Position numbers and translations under genes: made by a program | NCBI RefSeq assembly: GCF_964355755.1 | Contig: NC_092670.1 | Coordinates: 18,353,201 to 18,413,200 of the forward strand | DNA from: Antedon mediterranea | Taxonomy: Eukaryota > Echinodermata > Crinoidea > Comatulida > Antedonidae | Length of the DNA stretch: 60,000 nucleotides | Direction of reading: 5' to 3' | The notes under the pieces: generated by a model | Told to the model about the DNA's origin: nothing | Database searches by the model: none | What the model saw: the letters and a program-made list of their open reading frames with translations, nothing else | In this document: one piece after another, positions 35,714 to 47,636 of the stretch | How the letters are laid out: each line of letters begins with the position of its first letter | Numbering within the stretch: position 1 is the first letter of the stretch

Positions 35714-35720
35714 TATAAAA
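35714..35720 (+). promoter_or_regulatory. Candidate TATA box for twist
   Basis: TATAAAA lies about 455 bases before the first twist ATG, followed by a region (about 35780-36180) clearly richer in G+C than the surrounding DNA, which would be the 5' untranslated region. A start near 35745 is inferred. No transcript evidence is available, and TATA-like strings are common by chance in AT-rich DNA. Confidence 0.3.
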
Positions 35721-36021
35721 TAAGACAATAGAAAAACATGATATCACGATCTTAAATGTAAAAGCTGGTGACTTTCAAACATTGATCATATACGGCTCTA
35801 TTAGATTTCGGCGCCTGCTCAGTAGGGTTCACGATCTGCCAGTACCTCGCGCATGTACAACGTTTCAGCGGCGACGAGCATCGCGGGGAGGAAAGCTATT
35901 GGGCACAAGAGCGCCTACGGGGTCAACTGACTCGATCTCGTATAGTCCCGCCCACTTTGAAATAGTGGCGGGGCAAACCAACTCGAGTAGTTTATTCGTC
36001 CAAACACCTGCTGAGAAACCC

Positions 36022-36198
36022 ATGCGTAAATTAATAAAAACACGACGACCGTGGATACAACACTATTATTCTGTCAGGTATTGTAACAACACATACACTG
36101 GGCCTTATATTTATTGGAATACTATTAGTGAGATCTGCTGCTGCAATTATTCAGACGAATTTTACTTGTATGTTGCGAACCGCCATGCCGATTTTTAA
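36022..36198 (+). other. Upstream ORF overlapping the twist start codons
   Basis: An ATG-initiated 58-codon frame begins 148 bases before the first twist ATG and ends with TAA at 36196-36198, so it overlaps both candidate twist starts (36170, 36185) in another frame. Its ATG has C at -3, a weak context, so leaky scanning would be expected. If the mRNA starts upstream of 36022 this arrangement would reduce twist translation. A shorter uORF starts at 35853 and ends near 35930. The peptide resembles nothing I recognise. Whether these lie in the mature mRNA depends on the unmapped transcription start and on possible 5'-UTR splicing. Confidence 0.4.
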
Positions 36199-36775
36199 AG
36201 TCGACCCTGATGACAATCATCTATACTCCACACAGCTATCACCAGGTGAAGTGGGCTCACTTGATTTAGAACATAGTCCTCATAGCCATCATTCGGAAGA
36301 CGGAATGATGACAAAAGCAAAACATCCAAATTATCATCAACATTTTACGTCGAGAAAACGACGATTTCGTGACGATTCCGAGGACGAAGACCAGGATAGA
36401 GCAAGTTCACACGGAAGTCCGGACAGTAGCGGAGAAAATGGTTTAAAAAGGCGAAAAATATCAGGACAAAGTTACGAAGAACTTCAAACGCAGAGAGTTA
36501 TGGCAAATGTACGTGAACGTCAACGAACACAATCTTTGAACGATGCTTTCTCAAATTTAAGAAAGATTATTCCCACGTTACCGTCAGATAAACTTAGCAA
36601 AATACAAACATTGAAACTTGCATCACGGTATATAGACTTTTTGTACCAAGTTTTACGAAGCGATGAAACGGACAATAAAATGGCTAGTTGTAGCTATGTA
36701 GCCCACGAAAGACTTAGCTATGCTTTTTCAGTGTGGAGGATGGAGGGTGCATGGAATTCAATGGCACAACGATAA
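36185..36775 (+). CDS. twist: Twist-family bHLH transcription factor
   Basis: Nuclear bHLH factor of the Twist family, which in bilaterians binds E-boxes (CANNTG) as homo- or heterodimers with E proteins and controls mesoderm and mesenchyme specification. From this start the protein is 196 residues, close to vertebrate Twist1/2. Visible in order: an acidic, His- and Ser-rich N terminus; a basic cluster RKRR at about 57-60 and LKRRK at about 87-91 (likely nuclear localisation signals); basic region beginning [13 protein letters not shown] at about 104-116; helix-loop-helix at about 117-157 including [15 protein letters not shown]; then [12 protein letters not shown] and the C-terminal WR motif [13 protein letters not shown], diagnostic of Twist rather than Hand, Scleraxis or Paraxis. 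The start ATG has G at -3 (ACCGCCATG); an in-frame ATG at 36170 with weak context would add five residues (MLRTA). The frame stays open upstream to a stop at 36035-36037 but has no earlier ATG. The whole CDS lies in one exon, as is usual for twist. Confidence 0.97.
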   Translation: MPIFKVDPDDNHLYSTQLSPGEVGSLDLEHSPHSHHSEDGMMTKAKHPNYHQHFTSRKRRFRDDSEDEDQDRASSHGSPDSSGENGLKRRKISGQSYEELQTQRVMANVRERQRTQSLNDAFSNLRKIIPTLPSDKLSKIQTLKLASRYIDFLYQVLRSDETDNKMASCSYVAHERLSYAFSVWRMEGAWNSMAQR

Positions 36776-36790
36776 TGCTGTTTTTAAATG

Positions 36791-37001
36791 GTAGGTATAC
36801 ACCAACATTTTAAACATTATTACTAATAATACATACAGTACTAACATTTAATATGTATATTAAAGTATTATAAATATGTACGTTGATTTGGCAGCCTCGT
36901 CATAGAATTGATAAACAAAGTTATCGGAAGGGTATGCCTAGGCTTTTTAAAACATTGTGTGTACATAATTAATAATTAAGTAATAACATTTATTATTTTA
37001 G
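36791..37001 (+). other. Putative twist 3'-UTR intron
   Basis: Fifteen bases after the twist stop codon is a strong donor (ATG/GTAGGTAT, intron beginning at 36791). A matching acceptor preceded by a T-rich tract (TTATTATTTTAG) ends at 37001, with adenine-rich candidate branch sequence just upstream. This gives a 211-base intron. Vertebrate TWIST1 also has its only intron directly after the stop codon, so the architecture is expected. Other downstream acceptors cannot be excluded. Confidence 0.45.
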
Positions 37002-37960
37002 CACCAGAATACATAGTTTATGGAAATGGTTCATCATAGGTTACGGTATGGTTTGGTGATATCTTCTATTCTATCCAATTGTTGAGTAACTCTGGTTTGT
37101 TTTGTACCTAAAACATAGTTAGATATACAGTACGTTGTAAGCTTTCGAAAATGTAATACAAATACAGAAATATAAAGTGAATTAGAAGTGAATTGTAAAA
37201 TTAAGAAGTAATTCCTTCAAGGAAACAATGTACAAAATAATTATCGTCTGAACTAGGTCAAATGGAGTCAGCTGAGACTTCTAAGCCTAGATCTGTGAAG
37301 CCTACAGAGCGTACCGTAGTAAACATTGTTTGCCGTTTGCCCTCCCGCTGCTATGGCCTCCTGCCTGGTATGGTTTGTGAAATGTACCGGCTTACTGATT
37401 AGTTATTTATAATATACCAAGTTTTATTGCAGTATTAAAATGTGTACATTTTAACTATTAATAATGATACCACCAATATTCAATTTGACATACCACGTTC
37501 CATATTATAAGCTTAGGTATACGGGCGCGCGTAAAACTTGGTGTCTTCGTTTATGCTCAAAACTAACCATTTTTTGGTACATTAAACTTGGATGACTGAG
37601 GTGTCTGGAATGCCGTTTGACAGATAATTTCAAACTGTTTAGAATTGTAATTGTTTTTGGAGATTTTCTTGACGGTAAACTGACAAAAACGATGTTTTCC
37701 GCTTTGATTTAAAGTAATTCCTGTCCAATTAAACCTTGTTCTATATAAGCCATCAACCTTTAAATTGGCACTTGTTTACATTTTTACCACTTTAAGTTTT
37801 TTAGGTCTAGTACTGAAATTTATATTTCAAAATACCAATGTGTGATGCCAATCGAACCATTTCTTGTACAGTGATTATTTCAAAACCTAAATAACAAAAT
37901 CATAAACGAATACACAACGTTAATATACTTTTACAAACCTCAATCAATGTGGAAAAAAAG

Positions 37961-37999
37961 ATCGAAGTTTCGAAAACATCATGAAACCATTTTCAAGAA
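37961..37999 (-). other. Second minus-strand Penelope/hammerhead-like motif
   Basis: On the minus strand: TTGAAAATGGTTTCATGATG followed by TTTTCGAAACTTCGATC. It aligns position by position with the motif at 15999-16037, including the orientation and an A/T-rich run just beyond. More degraded at the stem. Confidence 0.25.
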
Positions 38000-38085
38000 C
38001 ATTATGACTAAATAATAATCACTTTGTATTATGCATTTGTTATTTTGTTAAATTACATTTTATTCAAAGATAACATTAAGATTAC

Positions 38086-38091
38086 AATAAA
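38086..38091 (+). terminator. Candidate polyadenylation signal for twist
   Basis: AATAAA followed by an A-rich run. If the intron ending at 37001 is real, this would define a roughly 1.1-kb noncoding second exon. An ATTAAA at about 36859 could serve an unspliced shorter form. Chance AATAAA hexamers are frequent at this base composition. Confidence 0.3.
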
Positions 38092-40779
38092 GGAAAAAAA
38101 AAATTAAAGATACAAACAATGACAATGTTGAAACATATGGAGCAAGTAGGTCTAAAAATGTAAGATAATAATTGTATTATTCAAAAAAATTTACTGTAGG
38201 TGTATGAAAATCGCGTTGTCATTGCTGAAAAATTGATCCACTAGATTGTTCACGTTGTAATTATTGTATAGGTAATTGATTATTATTAATTGCTAATTTA
38301 TTTTAGTTGCAAACAAACGAAGTATATAAGATAGAGTTATACAATTAATGTATAGCTCCACAAAAATAGGTAGAATATTCCTCCTCATGATAGAATTATT
38401 ATTTGTAAGAAGGATTAGGTGGATTAGAAAAATTCTTTGCTGTGTTAGGTTTGTTTTGACACTTTAGTAGGTCGTTAACTGGGGAATATGTAGAGACCCC
38501 ACTCTGTGTTACCTGAAAGCGAAAGATAACATAAATGATATCAATAGGCCTATTGTGTTAAGCCCAATGGGTAATTATACGTTTAATTGGGCACGGTAGC
38601 TTTGAAATGATACACCTTTATCCACAAATATCAACATGATACAGTAATAACATTAATGTATGGCGTACTGGTAGTAATGTTAAGTTAACCATTTATTAAT
38701 TCAATGTCTTCTACAATGTTCTGTGCTTGTTGGATTTAGGCCCTACACACTAATCATTTTTAACTTTTGAATTCGTTTAATAATGAATATATTTCCTACA
38801 TTAGCCTATTTCATAATTAGTGACAAATAGAAACATGCCATGACGAAACAGTATATCAGTTTATTAAATGTGATATCTATGTATTCGTTTATGTAAACTG
38901 ACATTAAAACAATATTTTGTGTTTTATATTATTAAATCGTTTTTAAAGATAAACAAAGGTACAGCAATAAGAAAATACCTTTACAACGTACGAATAGAAA
39001 AGTATGGGGCCAAAATTCTGCTTCTTTCAAATATTTTCTAAAGCAAGCTGTATTGAGGCCTACATATATTTATTTATTAATATTCGTTTTATTAATATGA
39101 TGTGCTATAGGCCCTATGTCGTTTCTACCAAAATGACAGTAATAGTTGTTTATGTAAGGATCTGGTCGGTAATCGAAACTTTCATAAAAGTAATTTTGGG
39201 CTGTTTTCTCTCAGCAATGAGCCGAGTAAGGTGCTCTCCCCCGGAGCAGTATTGCCGTGAGTGTAAATTGAAAGATGGGATGAAGTATTCAATTTGTTTT
39301 GACATTTTGATACGAATATTATTGTAAATCAAGAACCTAATGTGTTCTGCTGATGCCATTACTTTAAAAACTTAATTCAGGAGTAGATGAGCAACAATTT
39401 GTATCAAGATTCATGTAAAACTATATATAGTATTTAATTTTTACGAAAGAAATACCATCTACTAATAAGTCTGTGTTACAATATTACCGTTTGAATGTTT
39501 TTACTTTGTAGTTTGTGTCCATGAAGAAATTAATATTTTATAGTAGAATAAATAGTATTAAAACTAATTAGATATCCTTACACAGGCCTAAAGCAAAATA
39601 AAAGATATTATCTTTGTGAGTTAATAGATGGAATACTGGAGTATATACGTTTAATTTTATTCCCACAGTCTATATACCCGATTCAAATCATTCATATATC
39701 CCGTAGCTTAAACTCTAGTTAAATGTTAATGACACTTCTGATGTTGATAGTTCGTAGGCCAAGGAACAATCATGGTATTAACACAGATTAGCCGAAAGGG
39801 TCCTATAAATCATAATTATAACCCTACAAGACCCTATCGCAATTAGTTTAGAAATGAGTTGTAATGAGGGCAACTTGTAAGTCTACTGTTTATAAGTTAA
39901 GTTTATACTCATCTGACCCACGATACCATACGATATACATCCGTATATGTAAAAGACAAGACTGTACAGAGACAATTGAGGTTAGGCTAAAGAATAGTCT
40001 TTTTCGCGCGCGTACACACTTTGATTAAATACAATATGCATGTTTGCACGCGCGCGTCGATTCAAATGTCTCTTCGTGGTGGCAATGAGTTGTTTCATAC
40101 AGGTGTTTTGGTATGTAAAATCTTTATTCTTCCATGGTAAAACCATCCCCTGTCATTCATTCTTTACTCGTTGGCAGTTATGGACGATTTATTTACATGT
40201 GCGCGGTTAAACTTGTTAATTTGACACATGTCTGATTAGGGGTGTGTGTGTGTGGCATGTACAAAGAAGCATCAGAATACCTACATCCTCTGGGAAAGTA
40301 ATCTATTCGAAGGTGTCAGAAAAGTTACCTCTTCCATTCTTTTGATGGACAATCAGACGCTGTGACTTTAATTATCCCCTTTAGGCTTTTATTCGCAGTT
40401 TTATTATATGCAATATACCTGGGATAAAGATTTTAGTACAGTATCTAGAAGAACAATGATTTTATTCATTAATGTTGTTTGTTTACGTTGGTGTATATTT
40501 ATTTCCTAATAGTAATACTCTAATAATATAAAATTAATTTACCGAACCTCTCCTTAGAATATGTCATTCGTCATGAATGATCAATAGTTAATTTGTTTGC
40601 ATTTTTCTTGCTTTTACCCATTTTTTTTGTATGTATTATCTATTTTTAGTTGCTTCATACCACTTATGACCATCATGCAACTAATTTGCAACATCAGTCA
40701 CTTAGTTCTTACTGGACATACTAACATATATATCACCGCAAGTACTTTTATCGATCACAAAGTTACGGATTATAAAAAC
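38092..40779. other. Intergenic downstream of twist
   Basis: AT-rich; no supported gene. Two CG blocks at 40005 (CGCGCGCGTACACAC) and 40049 (GCACGCGCGCGTCGATTC), 44 bases apart, belong to the dispersed CG-block family. A + frame at 39004-39327 (107 codons) begins at ATG but shows no recognisable domain. Confidence 0.5.
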
Positions 40780-40850
40780 CTTGGTTTGTGATTGGTCAAA
40801 TGTCTTGCGCTATGCGCGTATTCTTTGCGTTGCGTCCTCAATAGTTGGTA
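40780..40850. mobile_element. Right half of a GGTTCCCACT MITE
   Basis: GGTTTGTGATTGGTCAAATG, then GCGTATTCTTTGCGTTGCGT and CTCAATAGTTGGTAA, which match the right arm in order; the left half is absent. Confidence 0.6.
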
Positions 40851-43800
40851 ATCTGCACGCTCTATTTATTGATTTATTCCATCATTAACTACATCTCGAT
40901 CCCGTAACTTTCTGAATTGTTTAAGATATCTAGTAATGTTCAATTATTGTAATACATTATGTATATGAGTTTATTTTATTTCGAATTCAAACATCCTAAT
41001 AAGCCTTTACTGATTAATTCGAGCAGTAGTAGTAGTAACGAAATGTTTTGTTAAGGCATAAGGCATGTGTAATTAGTAACCCCGTTAAACAGCATGAGAT
41101 GACGGATAAACATTTCCAATCCACTGACATAGCTTATTAGTGAATTGTATTTTTCAGGCTTAGAAATTAAATGTAATATAAAAATAACATCAAATTATCG
41201 TTAACATTTATTAACGGTGACACGTGACCCTTGAAATGATAATCAGTGTTATCTGACCGAGAGTAAACCAATCGACAATTAGTAAACGGGAGGTTCCAGT
41301 TTATATTAATGTTTGAAAGTTATGTTATAAAAGCTACGGTACTCTAGGCCTTGGCCTAATGTTCAACAATGTTATGCGAAATTTAACAAATTTTCTAACA
41401 TCTAATAAGACTCCATAATCTTACAGAGAACCCCTATAAGAAGACCCAACAAAGATGTCCTTTGAATAGTGTTGGGTTGGTTATAATATATTGGCCCCGT
41501 AAATCGGGATGTCCCAAAGAAGGGGGTTAATGCTTGCATTCTTTTTGTTGATATTTATCCTCATTGTTTTCATTTAAAAATGAAAAAAAAACATATTGAT
41601 AATAGAAGTGATTTAAACCTAGATTCATTCCTATTTTTTTCTTCTTGGTGTAAGACTGCTGCGATTGTCCTTTGCAATATCAATAATGTTAGAATATTAT
41701 CTATCATGGAGGAGTGAAATTACAACAATTAATTTTCACTCTTCCCTGAATGATCTATAGATTATTATAATACCAATATATTTTATAATGGAAATCAATT
41801 ATAGTCAACATTAATTAATTACTTCGCTAGGATAATGTTATTCTTTACTCATTGAAACAACTCCAATGCCCATAGTATAAGAGCGCAATACAGTTAGTAA
41901 ACTTAAGACAAATATATAAAAGTAAGTAAGTAGGTCTATGCCTATGAAATTAAGTTTAATCTCCATGATGATATTCCTTACCGGTACAAGATGAGGCCTT
42001 GCATTTCAATAAAATATGAATTATTAAATTGTTTTCTCCATATTAGCTGTAATTTCCAATTGTCATTGTTATAGAACGTGTTTGTGTTTTAGTACAATAA
42101 CTATAATAATTTAAATGGCCAAGTCCTACTTTAAAAGTCATGGCCTTATCAATAAATGTTTTAAAGATTGAGACTTTTCACGATTTTGTCGCGTTTTGGT
42201 AACCACCAGGTTAACCACGAAGGTAGTCATAACTAACATTTGTATTGTAAATACGTACTTTACACGTATACTGCAAAACATATATTATACTGCAGTTATT
42301 TAATAAATACTTTTCTTTTACTATTCGATAATAACTATACTGAATACTGAAATTATTTATTTGTCCATTGTCATAATAAATACCAATAAAAATTCATCTT
42401 AAAGATTGACAAAGATTCTAGTACGATAATATTTATATAGATAATATATAAAATAAAAACTTAACTTTAATTCAACATATTTGCAACTTTTAATTATAAG
42501 TATAGGCAGTCGGACCATGTGATAATGATCGAAATTCCACATTGGTAGGGCGAATGAATAATTTTTTATCCAATTTTGACAAGTTTATAGAAACTGTATT
42601 AATTAAAAACGAGGGAACATGTATTGAGAATTCGACATTTCGTTTCTCAATATCTGTTCTGCCGCTTTGTTCATGTGTTCGTGTAAATTACGGTCCTCAA
42701 ATTTGTTAAAAATTAATATTTTAGAATACTATGGATGGAAGTTTTCCTCAGATTTTTTAATTTTGTTGATCGTTTAAAGATATATTTGATGGCAAACTGT
42801 AGCCGACTTTTCCGTTTGTCTCACCTGTTTGAACTAGGCTGGTAAAATCAAAGGAAATCAAATTAAATGCACAGTACCGTGTATTGTATTGTTTCCTCAT
42901 CTTATTAAGAAACAGTTGGTCAATATATCGTATTTGAACAATCATAATAAAATGCAAGTAAACATGTATACATTTGGTAAGTTTAGAACCTTAAAACTGT
43001 GGATGTATTGGTTAATATTTCCTCCATGAAATAAGTAATGTAGGCCTATCTGTACTGTCATTTCACCGTTTCAACATTTACATGGCTGTAATAAGCAGTC
43101 TCTCTGCTCGACATCGGAGGCTCAGTTCACCATCTTGAAAGCTTAGCATAGATAACTTGAACAATGTTATTTTCCAAACTATAATTATGAGATTAGGAGA
43201 CTACTACTGTAAATCCAATAAATTCCTTATACTGGGAATGCCGAAGATTTTAACCGAGAATCAAAACATGTTTTGGTTCGATTTCCATTCCACACTCTTA
43301 TCGAATTGGACGATTTTTGTTTACCCTTTTGATTTATAGGTAGCTTTTAACTTTTGGTTTAATTACACAATGGCCCTACATGGTTAACTTCTGTGTAGTA
43401 CTGTAGTACAAGATAAAATAAAAACATCCTTAATTAAAAAGCATGGTGCGACAAGTTTGTTTGTCTAGACAAACTACTTCTATATGGACCTATTAAAAGT
43501 ACTAGACTAATAATATAGTGAAGTGCGTTGATCGAGCCTGACTAAAAGGTAATGCACCAGACACTATGCCTTGCTTAAATATGTGATCTAATCACTTTGG
43601 CATCTCGATTGATTTTCCGTTTTGTTTATTTGGAAGAACTACTTCTGCTAGTACAAACAAGTGGATTTCAGTTTTTCCATCGGGTGTATGGCTAGCTACG
43701 TTCATATTCGTGGGAATAAGTTATTTCCCAGTAAAAAATAGGAAATGGGTTTAAGATTACCCAACAAGTACAGTTTCGATCTTTCTGAACTGTTTCCTTG

Positions 43801-44443
43801 ATTCGACCAAAAATGTGTCTGAGGATAACATTTACTAATGTTTATGAAATAAGCTAGACCTCTTATAATTTGCGTTAATGTTTAAATAAACGTAAGCTGC
43901 TTCAGGAGCTGAGCTGAGTAGGACTGTTCGTCGCTTTATTTTATCATCTTTATACCTGCGATATTTGAACACTGTTACATTAAATAAATTATATTTGAAT
44001 ATTAAATCAAGCAAGTAACTGTCACGGTGCTCAGTATATGGCCCCCTTGGAAAATCCCCCTCTTCCCTGGGAAAATCAAGAAATGTGCTAGGCATGTACA
44101 ACTCTAACTGCGTGGGTTTATAACAAGAAGCGATCAATTTATTGAGTAAATTGATGTTGATAAGCCAGCTAGTATGACTGTACATTTTGAATGTTGTTTT
44201 GACAGTTAGATCGAAACGATCGGCCACTAAAAACAACTATGTAACGTTGTGATAACAAAATAAGATTAAACAAATGAATTGTTTTAGTAAAAATAAAGAT
44301 ACTTTATTCCCAACTGTTCATTTTTAGCATGTTTGGTCGTAATGAAAAGTTTCCTTAGAGCAGATATTTTCCTCGAAAACAATCGCTCGATTTGAAATAG
44401 TCAAATCTTTGATTGGAATTGTTCCTCAACTCAACTAAGCTAC
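40851..44443. other. Intergenic, no supported gene
   Basis: AT-rich with few GC patches. A minus frame of 133 codons at 43835-44236 starts at TTG; it contains FPREEGDFPRGPYTEHRDSY and a small internal repeat but no family that I recognise, so it is not called. Confidence 0.5.
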
Positions 44444-44733
44444 TTGGGGACACACACTTTAAAGAACTGTTCGTCTCAATTTACGATTGGCCTCCAAAAC
44501 ATGACAAATTATTCAAATCATCTTCAAGCATATTCAACAAAAATATTTTTAAACAATTTACTTTTTTCAGGGAGACAATATCTAAATTATTTCTCCATAC
44601 TAAATACTAGAACATTTATTGAAACAAAACAACTAGACTTGTTTTGTGATAATCCAAACCATAAGTATTTTAAAATGTGTACAGAAGTAATTTTTGTAAT
44701 GTTACGTAACAATTTTGTTTTGTTTGTTTACAG

Positions 44734-44786
44734 GTGTGACGTCAGAGCTAAACGTGGACGTGTTGTTTACCTCAGTTGTTGGTGAT
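44734..44786 (+). other. Exon-like segment after a strong splice acceptor
   Basis: TTTTGTTTTGTTTGTTTACAG at 44713-44733 is a textbook polypyrimidine tract plus AG. The following segment is GC-richer and two frames are open briefly (CDVRAKRGRVVYLSCW then stop; VTSELNVDVLFTSVVGDVL then stop). It could be a terminal exon or a chance signal. Confidence 0.2.
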
Positions 44787-44927
44787 GTGCTTTGAGGCTT
44801 CAGCAGCGGGACCTGCAAGCCCATCAGAATCGTGCTTTCATAGTCAAATCATAATCTCTGCTCCCTGGAGAAGGACAATCAAGTTATTCCAAAGTTTGGC
44901 CTAAGGTGTTTTCGAACCTTGTTTAAG

Positions 44928-45051
44928 TGTTGTTCCCTCTAGAGTCGCAACGCAAGTGAGTTAACCAATGACAAGCGACAGTATGAATAATCTATCGCTT
45001 GTGATTGGTCAAATCCCTACGTTGCGCTTACGTCTCTGTGGGAACCAAGCA
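44928..45051. mobile_element. GGTTCCCACT-family hairpin MITE
   Basis: Left end TGTTGTTCCCTCTAGAGTCG, right end CTGTGGGAACCAAGC. The core has GTTAACCAATGACAAGCGAC and ATCGCTTGTGATTGGTCAA. A well-preserved copy. Confidence 0.8.
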
Positions 45052-45100
45052 TGATAATGGTTCTGGTTTTCCGCCTTTCCCATATACACGAAATCATCAG

Positions 45101-45247
45101 GTGAAAAGAAGACCAAACGAAAGAGAGGGTTTAAGAGGATCAACTTCTTCCGTATCTTTGGACTTTGATACATTGAAAAATATTAAAATTTACTGCATTT
45201 GGCTTCACCACTTTTTCTCCACATGTTTACCGTGGTTGATGAACTAA
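45101..45247 (+). other. Possible terminal exon beside a MITE
   Basis: After a pyrimidine-rich stretch ending AAATCATCAG, a frame runs to TGA... in fact TAA at 45245-45247: VKRRPNEREGLRGSTSSVSL, DFDTLKNIKIYCIWLHHFFS, TCLPWLMN. The basic then Ser-rich texture is protein-like, but no family is recognised and no partner exon is certain. The frame also stays open leftward into the MITE, which weakens the case. Confidence 0.2.
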
Positions 45248-46439
45248 ATATGAATCAAAAATTATTTATTATGTTACGTTATGTAAAAGTATAAAGTAGA
45301 TTTTAAATACAGAACCATATTATGCACTTTTAGAAAATTCAATGCAAATTCTTTCAAGAATATTGTTGGTGTACTTTTAAGTGAGTGAGTTAGATTATTT
45401 GTGGACAAGATTAAAGTATATAGAAAGATTTGACAGTGATATTATTAAGAACTGTGTTTGTTTGGTTCCCAGAAAAGAAATTTAGACGTTAATACGCTGA
45501 GGTGCAGTTAATTTTGCTCGACTCGAAAATGTGTCTAATTTTCTCAACTGGGAAACGAATCTTCATATTGTAGGTATGATTGTATGAAATACTGTATTTG
45601 TGAAATCAACGGTTGACCAGGTATGGTTAAAATCTTCGTCGATTTCATAAACAAATAAAAAGTGTTTTATCGATTTATGTTGCATTCCGAGTTATCGATT
45701 AAAAGAAGAAGACAATAGTCACCACAAACTGTATAAACCTCGACTTTGATGAATCATACGATGTTATTCAACAATCTTATAGTTATTTATATATTATTAA
45801 AATCGCATTTGAACACCTGTTCCCAAATTGATGTTATGTTAATTTCAGAGGGATTAAGTTTAATGCGTAATCCGCGTTCCATAGCGAAGGTGAAGACCCT
45901 CGATGACGTAGTGTTGTTATCAAAACACTTTTTCCTGAAGCCAATTAATGGTTTTACATTATCCGTAATATTGTAAGAATTTATTTATGTGAATGATAAA
46001 AGTGTATAGAAGATAAATTATTTCTTCCAAGTTGTATATTACTAAACCCGGTTTTTCACTTTAAAGTTTAATAATAAGTTTTCGTTAAAAAAGGTCTTTC
46101 AGTGTTTACCTCATCGGTAAACAAATTCACAAATCCGAAATGACCAAAGTTAAAATATTCCCCAACATTCTTTTTAAAAAGGCTGAATATCTGTTATTCC
46201 TATTTGAATATTTATGATATGCTTATGAATTATTCATAAAAAAAAAACGTTTATTAAATATACATATCGTGTTAAAATTAGTCGACTTTATAATTGTAAA
46301 TATATAGTACAGTATTGAACAGTTTCTATTGCTTATTAATGATGCTAGTTTTCAATAAACATCATATTTTTGCAAATTATCAGTCATGAGTTTGTGATTC
46401 TGTCTTCTTTAAAACGTCTTCGTATAGTAGTAATGCTTA
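45248..46439. other. Intergenic, nothing recognised
   Basis: AT-rich. An ATG frame of 76 codons at 45746-45976 has no recognisable domain. Confidence 0.5.
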
Positions 46440-46583
46440 TTGTTCTCACTATGAGACGCAAAGTAAGTGGACCAATCATAAGCGATAGATAATTCAAACT
46501 GTCACTTGTTATTGGTTAACTCGCTTGCGTTGCGTCTATCCTTGCGTAAGTTGCGTTGAGTCACCTGTGGGAACCAAGCTTTA
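46440..46583. mobile_element. GGTTCCCACT-family hairpin MITE
   Basis: Left TGTTCTCACTATGAGACGCA, right CCTGTGGGAACCAAGCTTTA. The core has GTGGACCAATCATAAGCGA and the opposed TGTCACTTGTTATTGGTTAA. Confidence 0.8.
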
Positions 46584-47547
46584 GTGTGTTAATAATTATC
46601 ATTCTGCGCATGCTTATGTTTCTGGGCATACACAGAATGACATTTCAACTAGATAGCTGCGTAGTCCAGTAGCGCGTCGTGAAATCGAAAAGACTGCATT
46701 GTCTTACAAATGTTTATAATTTACGCATGCATTTCCATAGGCACGTAATACAACAGTGTGTATTTTTTACGAAGCAAATCTTGAACATTTTTTTCAATTA
46801 AACGCCAAATTGTATAAACACAAGTCAGTATAAGTCTGTATTATATTATAGTTTACATATAATTTATTATGTAGTTATGTGAAATTTTGTTTTTATTTAA
46901 AAGACTTATCACAATCGAGAGTTTTGTTGTAACGCCAAATTCTTGTTATATAGATTATTTCAACGTATTCAAGAAATAAGAATGATGTTTGAATGATCAT
47001 ATCAAAATGAGTAGATGGAATAAACAACATAATCATTATTAATCGTAAAACAACGACTTCTCATTGGTTATAATCTTATGTATCCTAACCTTCTGTGTGA
47101 TGCCAAGTTTTTGAATTAGTTCTATCACGTACGTCTTCAGGAAAACCTGCTAAACTTAGCAAAGATAATCTAGAAGAAAATCCGTTGCAAAAAAATCATG
47201 ACAATGAATGTTTAATAATGTTATTGCTGAGTACAGCTTTACCTCGTTTCTAAAACCGAGGCCGGTTTTAAACGGAAATTAGGAATAATCGTAGTACAAG
47301 TCATAATTGTTGTATTTGCTATGTGGCCGGCAATTATAGGAATTTCAACAAACATAGGTCTAGCCTACACATTTTTTCTTCTGAAATATAAAAAAACGGG
47401 GGAAAAAACCAAAAAGCAAATGAGATTTCAAAGTAAAAACAGATCATAACAAACTTAAACTTTAATGGAAATAAGTCATAACGTTACTTCGTTCGAATTC
47501 ATTAAAAGTGTACAAAGAAAGAAAGTGCCCACAAAATGATAAAATAG
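46584..47547. other. Intergenic, nothing recognised
   Basis: AT-rich, no convincing frame. Confidence 0.5.
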
Positions 47548-47636
47548 AGAGCCTGATTGGTTAATCTTGGATGAGCCGGCGCTTCTCATTGGTCAACTCA
47601 CAGGCGTTGCGTCTACGCGCCCGTATTACGTACCAT
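47548..47636. mobile_element. Partial GGTTCCCACT MITE
   Basis: GCCTGATTGGTTAATCTTGG, then CTTCTCATTGGTCAACTCAC and GGCGTTGCGTCTACGCG; the core and right arm are recognisable but decayed. Confidence 0.5.

Noticed and set aside
36128-36169. Twist start at 36128
   Set aside because: The codon there is GTG. The first in-frame ATG is 36170 and the better-context one is 36185.
35782-36198. 138-codon frame just before twist
   Set aside because: It starts at TTG and lies in the GC-rich twist 5' region in another frame; only its ATG-initiated part (36022-36198) is noted as a uORF.
43835-44236. 133-codon minus-strand frame
   Set aside because: Starts at TTG and shows no recognisable family, splice signals or composition shift; too weak to call.
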